Positions 44,573-56,700 of a stretch of 64,000 bases of DNA are shown here, one piece after another. The DNA comes from Pictodentalium vernedei. Lineage: Eukaryota > Mollusca > Scaphopoda > Dentaliida > Dentaliidae. A model generated the notes under the pieces. It saw only the letters and a list, made by a program, of their open reading frames with translations, was not told the DNA's origin and searched no databases. Numbering within the stretch: the first letter of the stretch is position 1; each line of letters starts with the position of its first letter. A program made the translations under genes and the position numbers. The DNA is taken from assembly GCA_031216915.1 (NCBI GenBank), contig CM062296.1, positions 798,393,022 to 798,457,021 on the forward strand, read 5' to 3'.

Positions 44573-46149
44573 GGCGACACATACGTCTGCAACTGATTAT
44601 TGAGATGTGTCGCAAATAAGTCTATCACAGGACGATCCCATTAGTAGCAAATCTGATTGAATACTTGTTTGTTGAGAGTCCATTCTGACGGCAACATGCA
44701 ACCTTTCCGAGAAAGAGAGTCTGCTAGAACGTTCAGACGACCTGGAATATGATAGACCGATAGGAGAACTTGATGCTCTAGGACAAACAGAAGGATCCTT
44801 TCTGTTAAATTGAATAATGGAATGGAAAGAGTGCCTCCCTGGTTCCGAATATACGCTACTACTGTCGAATTGTTGGACAGAATTTGAACATGCCAATTCT
44901 GAAGAATGTTCATCCACTGACGTAGTGCAAGCCAAATTGACATCATCTCTTTGATGTTTATGTGCTTATTTTGGAACTGCAGATCCCAAAGACCCTGGCA
45001 CCTCGAATCTGTTGGGCTCAGAGTAGGGCCCCAACCTGTTTGACTCACATCCGTCATTATCGTAAAACTCGGATCCGGCAGTTGCAGTGCTACTCCTTGA
45101 GTTAACCACTGAATATCTGCCCAAGTCTGAATCTCTTGTTTCACTTGATTCGACAAGACGATGTTCGTTTCGAGTGAATGAGTCTTCACACTCCAGTTCT
45201 GAGTAAAAAATATCTGGAGTGGACAAGTGCGTAGCCGCCCCATTGGAATAAGATCCGCAGCGGCTCCGCACAAAACTCTCAGTCTCATGAATTCTCTTGC
45301 TGTTACTACATCTGAGTGAAGACAAAAGCGAGCGTAACAACTGACTAATTTCGCTCTGGTTAACGGTAGATGAACGAGATTGTTGTGTGTCTCGAAGCTC
45401 ATTCCCAGGTCGGTGAATGACTTGGACGGCACTAGATCCGACTTCTTTTCATTTACTATGAAACCGAGAACATCGTTCTGAAGCGTTAACTCATTGCCGT
45501 ACCTCTGAAGAATGTCGTCCAAGTAGGCCGACATTACTACAGACGAATGAGCTCGGAAATGAGTTATTACCGAGTTCATTATTCAAGTGAATGCCCAGGG
45601 CGCTAGATTCAGACCGAAGCACATCGCTCGGAACTAATAAATGACTCCTAGGACAGCGAAGCGAAGATACTTTCTGAACGCTGGATGTACCATGACGTGA
45701 AAGTACACATCTTTGAGATCTATGCTCGCAGCGTAATCGTTCACTCGAATGCTCGCTCTGACCAATCAGATGGTCTCCATATAAAATTTTGGAGCCACGA
45801 TCAGCTTGTTTATCCAGCTCAGATCTATGACTGGACGAACCGAGCCGTCTGGTTTTGGAACCAGAAACAGGTGACTGTAGAAACCTGGAGATTCCTGGTT
45901 TTTTACTACCTCTATAGCATTCTTGTCCAGAAGAGATTGAACTTCTGATAGAAGCGATTCTCTCTTCTGAACATTTGACAGAAGCTGAGTCTAACGTGGA
46001 CTTCGAGTTAACAGAGGTTTTTCCTTGAAGGACAGTTTAGACCTTCGGAAATAACCCCTTGCACCAATGGGTCGTCTGTAATTGACAACCAATTGGTTAA
46101 GAATCGCGACAGCCTTCCGCCGACTGGAACGCAATAGAGGTTTACACCA
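44188..46149 (-). pseudogene. DIRS B reverse transcriptase / RNase H
   Basis: RT copies the element's RNA and RNase H removes the template. The main open part is 44641-45579 (312 codons): SAYLDDILQ with the catalytic YLDD at 45514-45525, then TIMTDVSQTGWG, VVAYIRNQGGT and YHIPGRLNVLADSLSR for RNase H. The C-terminal segment (IDLFATHLNNQLQTYVSPCP) continues at 44188-44628 after a stop at ~44640. The N-terminal fingers region (equivalent to LVPKPDGSVRPVIDL) is present at ~45790-45880 but shifted, and a stop replaces a codon near 45647. About 20 codons after YLDD are missing relative to D. Confidence 0.88.
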
Positions 46150-48248
46150 TCACCTCATGGCCCTGTGAGGCTTGCGGGAGGAGAAACCACGTCCTCCACG
46201 ACCCGTACCTCGTCCAGTCGACCTAGGGGCGTCTGACCGGTTATCTCGGCCAGCATAATGGCCCCTACCTAAGTCGCTACTCTGACAGTCTCTGGAGTAA
46301 GACGTAGAGACTTTCTTAGAACCTTTATAGGAACTTCCCTTGGACGTATTCGCCCCCGAAGTGCCTGCCTTACTCCTCTCTGCTGAGTCTGACTTTTTAG
46401 AAGCAGATTTAAAAAACAGAGAATCTGAAGCTTTCTTAGTAATCTGATCATAGATAACAGAAAGCTTTCCGTTGAAGAGAAGCTCTCCGGAGACCGGAGT
46501 GACTCGAAGAGAGTTTTTCACCTTACTATCCACTCTAGTGGATGCAGCCAGGTCAGCATCACGTCTGACTAACTCCAGATTTGCCACTGAAAGGGTGGAG
46601 TTATACGTAGAATATGCTATAGCCCACGAAAGAACTCTTAAGGAAGTTTGAACATCCTGGAATTCTTTCCCTTCGAGATGTAATGATAACGCTCTGGTAA
46701 GGTGATCTGCGTAAGATAATGCATCTAAATTAATTCTATTAGACGAGATTGTTGTCTCCATTATACTGGAGTTAATGGATATGGACGCCGGCAATGACAA
46801 CTCCAAGTTTTCTGCCTGGTCGTCCAAACTCTCGGCACGCCATGTCCTGCCATTTCAAATCTATTTCTTGAATTGATGAAAGGCAGCTGTATAACGCTAG
46901 GCGATAAGAAACTGGATTTGCCAGTCTTAGAGGCTAGCTTGAATATAGCGCCATTCAATAGATCAAATGTCCATGTGACATTTCTGGACTGGGTCGGAAA
47001 CTCAGGGACAGTGTCCCTATTCCGGCCGAAAAAGTCTGTGTCCAGTGATGCTGCATTTTGGTCTGGGGGAACAACTTCTGGAAGGTTTTGCCGGATGAAA
47101 TCTATGGCCACCTTATGTTGTTCGGAAAGGGAAACTTCCAGCTCCGCTGATTTCCCTTTGCCATCGGACTGGACCATGAGATTCTCGGTAGTCCCTTTCT
47201 GACTCTGCAGGGGAGCGAACCGACCCAGCTTCCTCAGACAATTCCTGTTCCGAAAAAGTTTCTGATGGCTGCTGGGATGCTGCAATGAGTTGAGCTATCT
47301 GTGATAGCAAGTCCGTCAAGGCCTGTGGAGCCGCGGTCTTACATGATTTAGCCGCTCGGAGCTTCTGGGACATTGATTCCTGCATACTTCTTTTATGCAA
47401 ATGTCCCGACAGGTAAGGCCTTGTGTCCTTGGCTAGTGGATGGCGTGACCTGATCGACGTGGAATCCCTGGTCGGTGAAGCAGGCTGTATATAAGAAGTC
47501 ACGTAGCCAAGTTGCGGTCGTCTGTGCTGCCGTGAGGGTGAGGAAGCCAATAGACTAGTCGCGCCGGACTGGCTATATGACGGAACGTCCCGAGGAGTGG
47601 AAGTATGCTCCGACTGATGAACATTACGTACAACAACATCTGGTCCCAGATTTTGTTGTAAGAGAGAAGGGCCTCTCTCGCTCATGGTCTGGGCAGACCT
47701 GGACGAGCTAGGTACCGGATTAATTGGCTTCCTCCTTTCTATCCTTGGATCCGTCGTCGCCGGGTGTGCACGATCCATGTTTATAGTGCTCGCAACACCC
47801 GATCTCCTTTTCTGGACCGCAACGGATGAACCCGGCGTCACAACCATTTCGTGAATTGCTTCACTGGGCGTGATAGCGGGCAACAATGCCATCGATCCTA
47901 CGTGGGACCTCTTATGCATTTGCCGAATTTCATTGAGCACTTTTGCCGCTAGCTCTTCATTTGTCTGCGACAATGGAGGCACACTTCATGAAGACATCAC
48001 GGAAACATCACCCTGTTCTTGTTCCTCAGAAAAAAGACTGAAAAACTTGAGTGACCCTATGGCGAGAGGACCGGCATGGACCTCTCACCACTAACAATAT
48101 ACCGTGACACATGTCTCCAACATTTGTCATTCCAATTGGCACACACAGAGCAAGAATTAGTGCGAGTACACAGACTACAAATAATACAGTGAGCATGAGA
48201 ATCAGAGGAAGACTTCCTCAAATTACAATTTGAACAAACTTCTTTCAT
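46150..48248 (-). pseudogene. DIRS B gag, near-complete in four overlapping frames
   Basis: N-terminal piece 48057-48248 has a Cys/His cluster (CSNCNL, SHAHCIICSLC, NSCSVCANW, CWRHV) with CxxC-H-CxxC-CxxC spacing, a zinc-binding pattern also seen in other DIRS gag proteins. Then follow 47113-47982 (289 codons, Ser/Arg-rich), 46761-47285 (LSEQHKVAIDFIRQNLPEVV) and 46150-46827 (LDALSYADHLTRALSLHLEG; C-terminal GRGTGRGGRGFSSRK). The pieces join by frame changes, so no single intact protein is made. The Gly/Arg tail likely binds nucleic acid. Confidence 0.82.
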
Positions 48249-49139
48249 TATGAAAAAAGTTAAACTGTCATCGTACTCGCACTAACCCTTCAAAACAAGA
48301 TACATGATAATAATATAATCCATTACAAACATTTCGAAAAATGATTCGAAAGAAAAAATTTTCGAAAAAATTTTCAAGTTGAGCCCAAGTTCCCAATGGG
48401 AACGATGAGCCCAAATGGATCCCCAAAAAGCCTAAGTGTGGACAAAAATTTTAAATCATGTCTAAAAATTAATGTTACACTTACGGACAATATTATGTAT
48501 CTGGCTATGAGCAGAACTTAATAGATGACAAGGAATCACTGTCTGAAGTAACCATTGTCAATGTAAACAAAAGTGAATAAAACTAGAAACAAGACTCCAG
48601 GCACCGAAAATATGGCCCAAAATCAGTAACCAATTTTAACACTATCTGATGTAAAACAGAGGCTTCCTGAGAAGAAACTGCAGTACATCGGATGGTAGAT
48701 GCATGACTGAAATGCATAACCACCCTAGGGCGAGGACGTAACCATGGGGAAAAACAGAATAAACATTCTGTTACCAAGCCAAAACTCCCCAAGAAATTTC
48801 AGTAAAAATAATTACAAAAATTATGCCAAAAGCATGGGAGAATAGCAAGGGGGGTATTAAGGAAAGAGAGAGAGGAAACACTGAACAAACAATGGAAATT
48901 TCATAGGAAGAATGAAAATATCAGGCCCATGCCCCGAAATTGGGGAACATGAAATAATTTTGCATAAAAATTTTAAGTTACAGCCCTGAACACATCCTTC
49001 CACTGTTTCTTCCTCTCATCCTTCTATTTCATCCTTAGATCCACCATTTCTCACATGATTATGTGTCTGGCATCAATTAAACTGAGATTTTAAGCACAGA
49101 TATCAGTGTGATGTTACTGATTGAAGGGCCAAACAAAGA
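48249..49139 (-). other. DIRS B leader
   Basis: Non-coding 5' leader. Includes the CCCAATGGGAACGATGAGCC block shared with A (15085-15105, inverted) and D (63197-63216). It also holds the empty site of element H4 (48578-48592). Confidence 0.75.
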
Positions 49140-49349
49140 ATAAGGATTTGGCTCCAATTTTGGACTTCCTTGACTACTGCGCATGTGCAGTGGATAAAAG
49201 TATGGAGGACCACATAGGACAACTAAGTTTTGGATTTTGATGCAAATTTGGGGGATTGGGGGGGGGGGGGGGGGGCAAAGTTTGTGTTTGGCCCTAGAAT
49301 ATAAGAGTTAGCACCAGCTAAGTCTGGGTCATTGGTACAGTAAAAAAAT
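49140..49349 (-). repeat. Left inverted terminal repeat of DIRS B
   Basis: Pairs with 35420-35640. Contains a G homopolymer (49258-49275), a changed palindrome (GCGCATGTGCAG) and ends CATTGGTACAGTAAAAAAAT. Confidence 0.85.
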
Positions 49350-50109
49350 ATTGTTTTCCGAAACTATCAGCTCGAAAAGCCGCTAACAACTCAAGGAAGA
49401 GATGCGGCAAGGATAAGGATAAAAAAGATCCCTCTATAACACCGATATATGAGAATTTGAGAGTCCACCACGACTCCAAATCAGGAAAATACAACACAGG
49501 AAACTCGAAAATAGGAGAGTTTGAGATAGACAATACGTCATGATTTTGACAAATATTTTTGAAACATCACTTCCCAGCGTAACAGCGTCTCCCGACTTTC
49601 AGCTTCATTAGTGCACCTGCTAAAAACGATGTAACAGATGTCGTTTCTCTTCCAGAATAGCATAGGCAGCTATAAACTCTGAAAAATCTTCAGAGGCAAT
49701 TCTTCCTGATCCTATTTGCATGAGGAAAAATGGAGGATGAACAACCTGGATTGACAAGGGAAATTATTCGAATGCTGTACATAGGAGGACCCCGGTTTTG
49801 TGCGCCGGCCCAATTGATGATCTCGGTTCGGCTAAAATTTTCGACTTGTATTTTCCCTGGATCTTTGGACACAGGGACGTCTAAATTCTATTTTTTTCCT
49901 GGTCTTAATGTAACAAGGAGCTACAGCAATTATTTTGGTATGGTGGTATGGAAAGAAATAACCTCGAATAAGCTTACAGCTTACTGTTGGATACACATTT
50001 ACTATAACTGATATAATTGTATAGACTTGAGAACTGGAAATAAATATTTTTTAAACTAATTTGTAGCATGAATCCACTAAGTGAAACAAGTAAAAATAAC
50101 TCTGTAAAT
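49350..50109 (+). other. Low-copy host sequence between DIRS B and D
   Basis: Not DIRS and not repeated elsewhere in the window. A 93-codon + strand frame (49730-50011) starts in a good context (AAAAATGGAGG) with MEDEQPGLTREIIRMLYIGG. It could be a first exon, but no protein is recognised and no clear donor follows. On the - strand a 71-codon frame ends inside DIRS B. No KIN upstream exon is recognisable here. Confidence 0.4.
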
Positions 50110-50530
50110 GTTAAAAAATTTATAGCAATTTATATATTTTTTATACTTACCAATAACCCAGACTTAGCTGGTGCTAACTCTAATATTCTAGGGCCAAACA
50201 CAAATTTAGTCCCCCCCCCCCCCCCTCCCAATCCCCAAAATTTGCATCAAAATCCAAAAATTAGATGTCCTATGTGGTCCTCCATACTTTTACTTTTATC
50301 CACTGCGCATGCACAGTGTCCAGGAAGTAACAAAATTGGAGCCAAATCCTCATTCTTACAACCAGTGCCGGGTAAGTGTTATGTAAACAGCGAGGAGGTA
50401 TGAGTTCCCAACTCATGGGAGGGCCATCCCCGTCTGGGTCATTGGTAAGCATAAAAAATAAAAAATTACTTTAAATTTTTTAACATTTTTATACTGTACC
50501 AATGACCCAGACTTAGCTGAATAGAAAAAA
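50110..50530 (-). repeat. Right terminal repeat and ICR of DIRS D
   Basis: Terminal repeat with a C homopolymer (about 50210-50226) and altered palindrome (GCGCATGCACAG). The ICR reads TTTTTTAAC directly into ATTTTTATACTGTACC near 50478-50500. Confidence 0.85.
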
Positions 50531-51126
50531 GGCTAGAGGGCCTAGGACATAAAGGAAAATCCAATAGGCTCAATTACATGTAAACAGAATTATCCCCTCA
50601 AGGAGAAGAAAACAGGTTTTACATGTATCTTTCTTGTTTGTATCAAAAAAGAAAGACACAATACCATTCCATAATTGAGCACAATAACATCAGTGATCTC
50701 TATTAACAGCCAGTATAACCCATTATACTAATCTTTTTAAAGGAAAGCCAATAAATAAAGATAGTCCAGAGAATGAGACTCTTTATATACTCATTTAAAA
50801 GTGTCCGAGGATTGTATATTAGCGCTTGTATGACACTTGACATATACAAATGTTTCACACTGAGCTACACTTTAAAAATATTACGTAAATGAGATAGACA
50901 TTAGCTTTACACTTAAAACTATCCCGGCACCGACTCGGAATTACTGACTCCAGAGGAGGTATTCCCTTGCTTTTCACTATAAAGCAGGTGATATAAGGGA
51001 ACACCATCTCCCCCCCCCCCCCCACCTCCCCTTGCTCTCGGTCAAATACCCCAGAACGAAGAGGGCAGCAGGACAGAGTCACTACCGGAACAGAAAGCCT
51101 GCATAATTATAGTTGCAACTGTTTAG

Positions 51127-52010
51127 TGGACGACATTCTGAGCAACAGATAACAGACCTAAACATCGAAGGTCGCCAGAAATGGACTCAATATTTCTAAG
51201 ATAAAAATTCGCGAACGTGGAAGGCGGAGACCAATATGCAGCCTTCATCAAATCGGTAACAGCAACACTATTAGCATAAGCTCAAGATGTAGACAGCGCT
51301 CTTACTTAATGCGCCAAAATCTTAAGCACAGACTGCTGAGTTGAAGATAATTTTTCATAAGCAGTACGGATAGTTAATTGAATCCATCTTGAAATAGAAT
51401 GGACCATAATGTCCTTTCTATTATGCAGCAGAGACAGAAAGATGCGCTTACGTCTCTTTTTGATAAACTCAGATCTGCGTTTGTAAATACGCATGGCTCT
51501 AACTGGACAGAGCAAAGGCCTATGACCATCTGAAGACGGAAGAGCCTTAATAACAATAGGTTCAGGACACTTATTAGGAGCCTGATTCTTAGCCAAAAAT
51601 CCAACATTAGTCGTTAAAGTAATAGTATTACCAACACTACGATAGTGAGAATCATCAATTGATAGTGCATGAAGCTCACGAAGTCTTTTGGCAGAAGAGA
51701 AGGCTAAGAAAAAAGCTGTCTTATAAGATAAGAATTTGAAGTCCACAGTATCAAGAGGCTCAAATGGTGCTTCTTTTAGCTTCAAAAGAACCCAAGCTAA
51801 ATTCCACTTAGGAATTAACCTAAGGGTTCTAGGTCTATTTATCGAAAAGTTATTCACTAACTCAGATAAAGAGACATTAGATCCAATCTGTAACCTATCA
51901 TGATGAGCATAGGTATTCGATAGCATAGACCTATAACCCTTAATAGTTATTGCTGCAGTTTGATCTCGTCAAACAAGCAGACCAGAAAATTAGCAATGTC
52001 TGGAATGGAG
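51127..52010 (-). pseudogene. DIRS D tyrosine recombinase
   Basis: The 206-codon frame 51306-51926 covers FSINRPRTLRLIPKWNLAWV, SAKRLRELHALS (catalytic Arg box) and WIQLTIRTAYEKLSS. It stops at ILAH: the Glu codon of the HEVRALST box is TAA (~51307), so the His is kept but the rest of the box and the Tyr lie beyond a nonsense codon. Beyond it, VRALST and the FYLRNI region remain readable to about 51127. Upstream, LVYLFDEI is frame-shifted by a one-base loss near 51948. Confidence 0.85.
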
Positions 52011-53799
52011 GAATCATAAAAATCATTAGAATGATCCCTACACCACCTATAGAAAAACCTTCCACTTAGCAGCATAATTTAGCGAAGAGGAGGTCCTCCT
52101 ACAGTTAGAAATTGCGTCCACTGCCCGTCCTGTAAAATGCCTGCTGTGCAAGAAGGACGGCACAACGGAAATACGTGAAGGTTGAGACCTTTGTGATGCA
52201 GTGTGCACGATTTCCCCTGCAAAAGAAGGTCCTCCCGTGGAGGAAGCTTCCGCGGAATGTCCCAGAACAGACATCTGAGTAGATTTATCCATCGTCTCTG
52301 GGGTGAAGTGACAGAGATGCTACCAACAGAATCTTGCAGTGAGATTGCTTGATGTTTAGCAATATCTGCTGAATCAACGGAGCTGGAGAATATGCGTATC
52401 CTATCATTCCGTCCCAAGAGATCGAGAGAGCGTCTACTGCAAACGCTCAAGGATCTGGGCATGGCGACACATACGTCTGCAACTGATTGTTGAGGTGCAT
52501 CGCAAATAAGTCTATCATTGGACGATCCCATTGGTAGCAAATCTGATTGAATACTCGTTTGTTGAGAGTCCATTCTGACGACAACATGCGACCTTTCCGA
52601 GAAAGGAAGTTTGCTAGAACGTTCAGATGACCCGGTATATGACGGACCGATAGAAGAACTTGATGTTCTAGGACAAACAGAAGGATCCTTTCCGTTAAAC
52701 TGAATAACGGAATGGAATTAGTGCCTCCCTAGTTCCGAATGTATGCTACTACTGTCGAATTGTCAGACAGAATTGAACATGCGAATTCTGAAGAATGTTC
52801 ATTCATTGACGTAGAGCAAGCCATATTGACACAATCTCTTGATGTTTATGTGCTTGTTTTGGAACTGCGGAACCCAAAGACCCTGGCCCCTCGAATCCGT
52901 TGGGCTCAGAGTTGCGTCCCAACCTGTTTGACTTGCATCCGTCATTATCGTAAAACTCAGATCCGGCAGTTGCAGTGGTACTCCTTGAGTTAACCACTGA
53001 ATATCTGCCCCAGCCTGAATCTCTTGTTTCACTTGATTCGACAAGACGATGTTCGATTCGAGCGAATGAGTCTTCACACTCCAATTCTGAGATAAAATAT
53101 ATGTGGAGTGGACGAGTGCATAGCCACTCCATCGGAATAAGATCCGCAGCGGGTCTGCACAAACCTGTCAGTCTCATGAATTCTCTCGCTGTTACTACAT
53201 CTGAGTGAAGACAAAAGCAAGCGTAACAACTGATTAATATCGCTCTGGTTAACGGCAGACGAACGAGATTATTGTGTGTCTCTAAGCTCATTCCCACGTG
53301 GGTGAATGATTTGGACGGCACTAGAGCATACTTCTTTTCATTTACTATGAAACCGATACGTCGGAGCAATTGAAGCAGACTCTGAACATCGTTCTGAAGT
53401 GTTAACTTGCTGCCGTAACCCTGAAGAATGTCGTCCAAGTAGGCCGACATTAGCACAGACGAATGAGCTTGGAAATGAGTCATTACGAGATCATTATTTG
53501 AGTGAAGGCCCAGGGCACTAGGTTCAGACCAGAGCATCATTGCTTGGAACTGAAAACAACTCCTGGGACAGCGAAGCGAAGGTACTTTCTAAACGCCGGA
53601 TGTACCATGATGTGAAAGTATGCATCCTTGAGATCTATGCTCACAACATAATCGTTCACTCAAGTGTTCACTCTGAACGATCGGATGGTCTCCATATAAA
53701 ATTTTGGAGCCATGATCAGCTTGTTTATCCAGCTCAGATCTGTAACTAGACGAACCGAGCAGTCTGATCTTGGAACCAGGAACAGGTGACTGCAGAAAA
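52011..53799 (-). pseudogene. DIRS D RT (C-terminal part) / RNase H
   Basis: The 245-codon frame 52803-53540 holds SAYLDDILQGYGSKLTLQ with intact YLDD (53430-53441) and the following LRRIGFIVNEKKYALVPSK, which B lacks in part. RNase H pieces are TIMTDASQTGWDATLSP (52799-53077) and the downstream MDSQQTSIQSDLLPMGSS frame (52079-52573). Copy E interrupts the gene just before the SPVPGSK / LFLVP region. Confidence 0.85.
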
Positions 53800-54799
53800 G
53801 TTAAAAAATTTATAGTAATTTCTATATTTTTTATACTTACCAATGACCCAGACATAGCTGGTGCTAACTCTTAAAATATAGGGCCAAACACAAATTTTGC
53901 CCCCCAATCCCCAAAATTTGCATCTAAAACCAAAGAAAACATGTCCTGAAAGGCCCTCCACACTTCGCCTCTACTGCGCATGCGCAGTGTCAAGGACGTT
54001 CCGAAATTGGCGCCATTAATCATTCTAATAACCAGTGCCTGGTAAGCGCTATGTACTCAGCGGGGAGGCAAGAGTTCCCAACTCCTGGGAGGGCCATCCC
54101 CGTCTGGGTCATTGTTAAGTATAAAAAATATAGAAATTACTATAAATTTTTTAACATTTTTATACTGTACCAATGACCCAGACATAGCTGAATAGTAAAA
54201 AGGCTGGAGGGCAAAGGACATAGAGCAAAATGGAATACGCTCAATAATATAAAATAGAGTCATCCCCTGTAGGGAAAAAGAAGTAATAGGCCTTACATGT
54301 ATCTTTCTTATTTATGATAAATTAGAAAGATACAACACCTTCCAAAATTGAGCTTCATACATCCATGTACTCTATTAATATCCAATATAATCCTTATACT
54401 AATAATTTTTAAAGTAAGCCAATAAATAAAGTAAGTCTAGAGAATAGAGACTCTTATACTCCTAAAAGTGTCTGAGGATTGCATAATCATGTCCGTTGAC
54501 ATATGCAATATTCAAAAGCTATACTTTAAAATCTAAGACTTGAATGAATTTTAAAAACATAAACTTCTCACTAAACAACCATCCCAATAACAGCTCAGAA
54601 TTACTAACTCCGGAGGAGGTATCCCCTTGTTTTCATAGTAAAACAGGTGACCCAAGGGAACACCCTCCCCCCCCCCCCCCCCCCCTTTTTCTTGCCCTGG
54701 GTCAAATAGCCCAGAGCGAAGAGGGCAGCAGAACGGAGACACTGCCGAAACAGACAGCCTACCTAGCTATAGTAGCAACTGTTAAGTGAATGACATTCT

Positions 54800-55872
54800 G
54801 AGCAGTAGATAATAGACCTAACAATAGAGGCCTCCAGAAATGGACTCGATATTTCTGAGATAAAAATTCATGAATGTGGATGGCTGAGCGCAATGAGCAG
54901 CCTTCAAAAATCTATAATAGCGACATTATTAATGTAAGCCCAAGATGTAGAAGAACTCTTACTTCATGAGCCGAAATCTTAAGCACAACTGCTAAGTCAA
55001 TGATATACCATAAGCAGTACCGATAGTTAATAGAATCCATTAACAATAGAATGGAGCGTAACGTCCTTCTACTAGGCATCAAAGACAGAAGAAGCTTACG
55101 CCCATAGTAATAAACAGATATCTGTTTATAAATACGTAAACTCTACCCGGAAAGAGTAAAGGCCTATGCCCGTACGAAGACGGAAGGACCTTAATAACAA
55201 TAGGTTCCGGATATTAGGAGCCTAACTCTTATGCAAAAATCCAACCTAAATAGTAACGGAAGTAGTGATTCCGAAACTACGAAAGTGAAAATCATCCATC
55301 GATAGTGCATGAAACTCACTGACTCTTCAGTAAAAGAGAAACCAACAGAATTACTGTCTAAAAGGTCAGAATTTGAAAACTACTGTTTCCAGAGGCTCAA
55401 ATGATTACTTAGCTAAATAAGAACCGAAGTTAAATTCCATATAGGAATTTAATCTAAAGATTCTAAGTCTATTTATCAAAAAGTTACTAACTGACTTAGA
55501 TAAAGAGACATAAGACTCAATTGTAAACTATCCTAGAGTGCATAGGTATGAGGTAACATAAACCTATAACCTTAATAATAACAGGCTGCAGTAGATCTTG
55601 TGAAACAAGTATACTAAAAAATTGCAATGAGTAGTATGGAGGGATCAACAATATGAACATAATGATCCCTACACCAACGACGGAAGAGCCTCCACTTTAG
55701 CCGCATATAATAGCGAAGAAGAGGATCTCCTAGAGTAAGAAATCGCGTCCAAATCTCGTCCAGTACAATGCTTACAATGCAATACGGACCACACAACGGA
55801 ATACATGAAGGTTGCGACCTTGCGGGTTGTGATAAAGATGACACGATTTACACAGTGAGAAAAGATCCTCAC
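54800..55872 (-). pseudogene. DIRS E tyrosine recombinase remnant
   Basis: Same broken frames as in C; the N-terminal pieces are 55614-55872 (SQPARSQPSCIPLCGPYC). No intact catalytic set. Confidence 0.75.
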
Positions 55873-56700
55873 ATTGAGGAAGATTTCACGTTAAGTCCCA
55901 CAGTAGACAAGAGAGTAAATTACCCATGATCTCTGTGAAGATAGAGATGCTATCAACAGAAATGTATTGTGGTTGTTTATCTTAGCAATACCTGCTGAAA
56001 CCACAGCGCCGGAGGATACTCGTATCCTATCATTCCGTCCTATAGATCAATAGAGCGTTAACAACATTAGCTCAGAGATCTGGACCAGCCAACACATACG
56101 CCTGCAATTGATTAGCAAGCTGTGTCGTAAATAAATCATCATTGGGCGCTCCCATAGATAGCAAATCTGATTGAATACTTGTTTGTTGAGAGTCCATTCT
56201 GACAGCAACAAGCGACCCCTAAGTGAACGAGAGTCCGGTAAATCAATCAGACGACCCGGAATATGACGGACCAAAACAGAACTTGGTGTACTATAACCAA
56301 CAGACGGATTCTTTCCATTAAATTGAATAACGGAAACGAAAGAGTGCCTCCCTGGTTCCGGAGATACGCCACTACTGTCGAATTAACGGACAGGATTTGG
56401 GCATGCGTTTCTGAATAATGTTCATGCAATGACAGAAAGCAAGCCTAAAAAACATTATTCCGCGGAAGAAAAATGGTTGCTAAGAGACTGCGGAACCCAA
56501 AGACCCTGGCACTTCGAATCCGTTGGGATCAGTATTATATCCCAATCTGTTTGACTGGCAACCGTCATAACAGCAACACTCGGGTCCGGCAACTGCAGTG
56601 GCACTCTCTGAGTCAACCACCGAATGTTTGCCCCAGTCTGAATCTCTTGTAACACTAGATAGACAAGAGAACGTGTAAATCGAGCAATTCATGGATTGCT
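55873..56700 (-). pseudogene. DIRS E RNase H remnant, RT missing
   Basis: LQEIQTGANIRWLTQRVP (56455-56655), VVAYLRNQGGT (56247-56429) and RHIPGRLIDLPDSRS (56047-56274). The RT palm is absent, as in C, with the same junction to gag at about 56700. Confidence 0.8.

Larger units (their letters stand above)
35395..49349 (-). mobile_element. DIRS1-like retrotransposon copy B (family 1), split by copy C
   Basis: Right terminus at 35395 (GTTGAAAAATTTATAG), left terminus at about 49349 (TACAGTAAAAAAAT). Inverted repeats lie at 35395-35640 and 49140-49349, with an ICR near 35700-35790. Copy C (35831-42737) sits in its 3' untranslated region. Joining CATAAAGGAAA to ATCCAATAGGC restores the sequence seen uninterrupted in copy D (50556-50575) with no duplicated base. 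This is the best-preserved family 1 copy: it keeps a 426-codon recombinase frame, an RT/RNase H frame with YLDD, and gag in four overlapping frames. Confidence 0.92.

Noticed and set aside
44188-46149. Dam-type methyltransferase domain as in some DIRS elements
   Set aside because: No methyltransferase motif was found downstream of RNase H in any of the copies.
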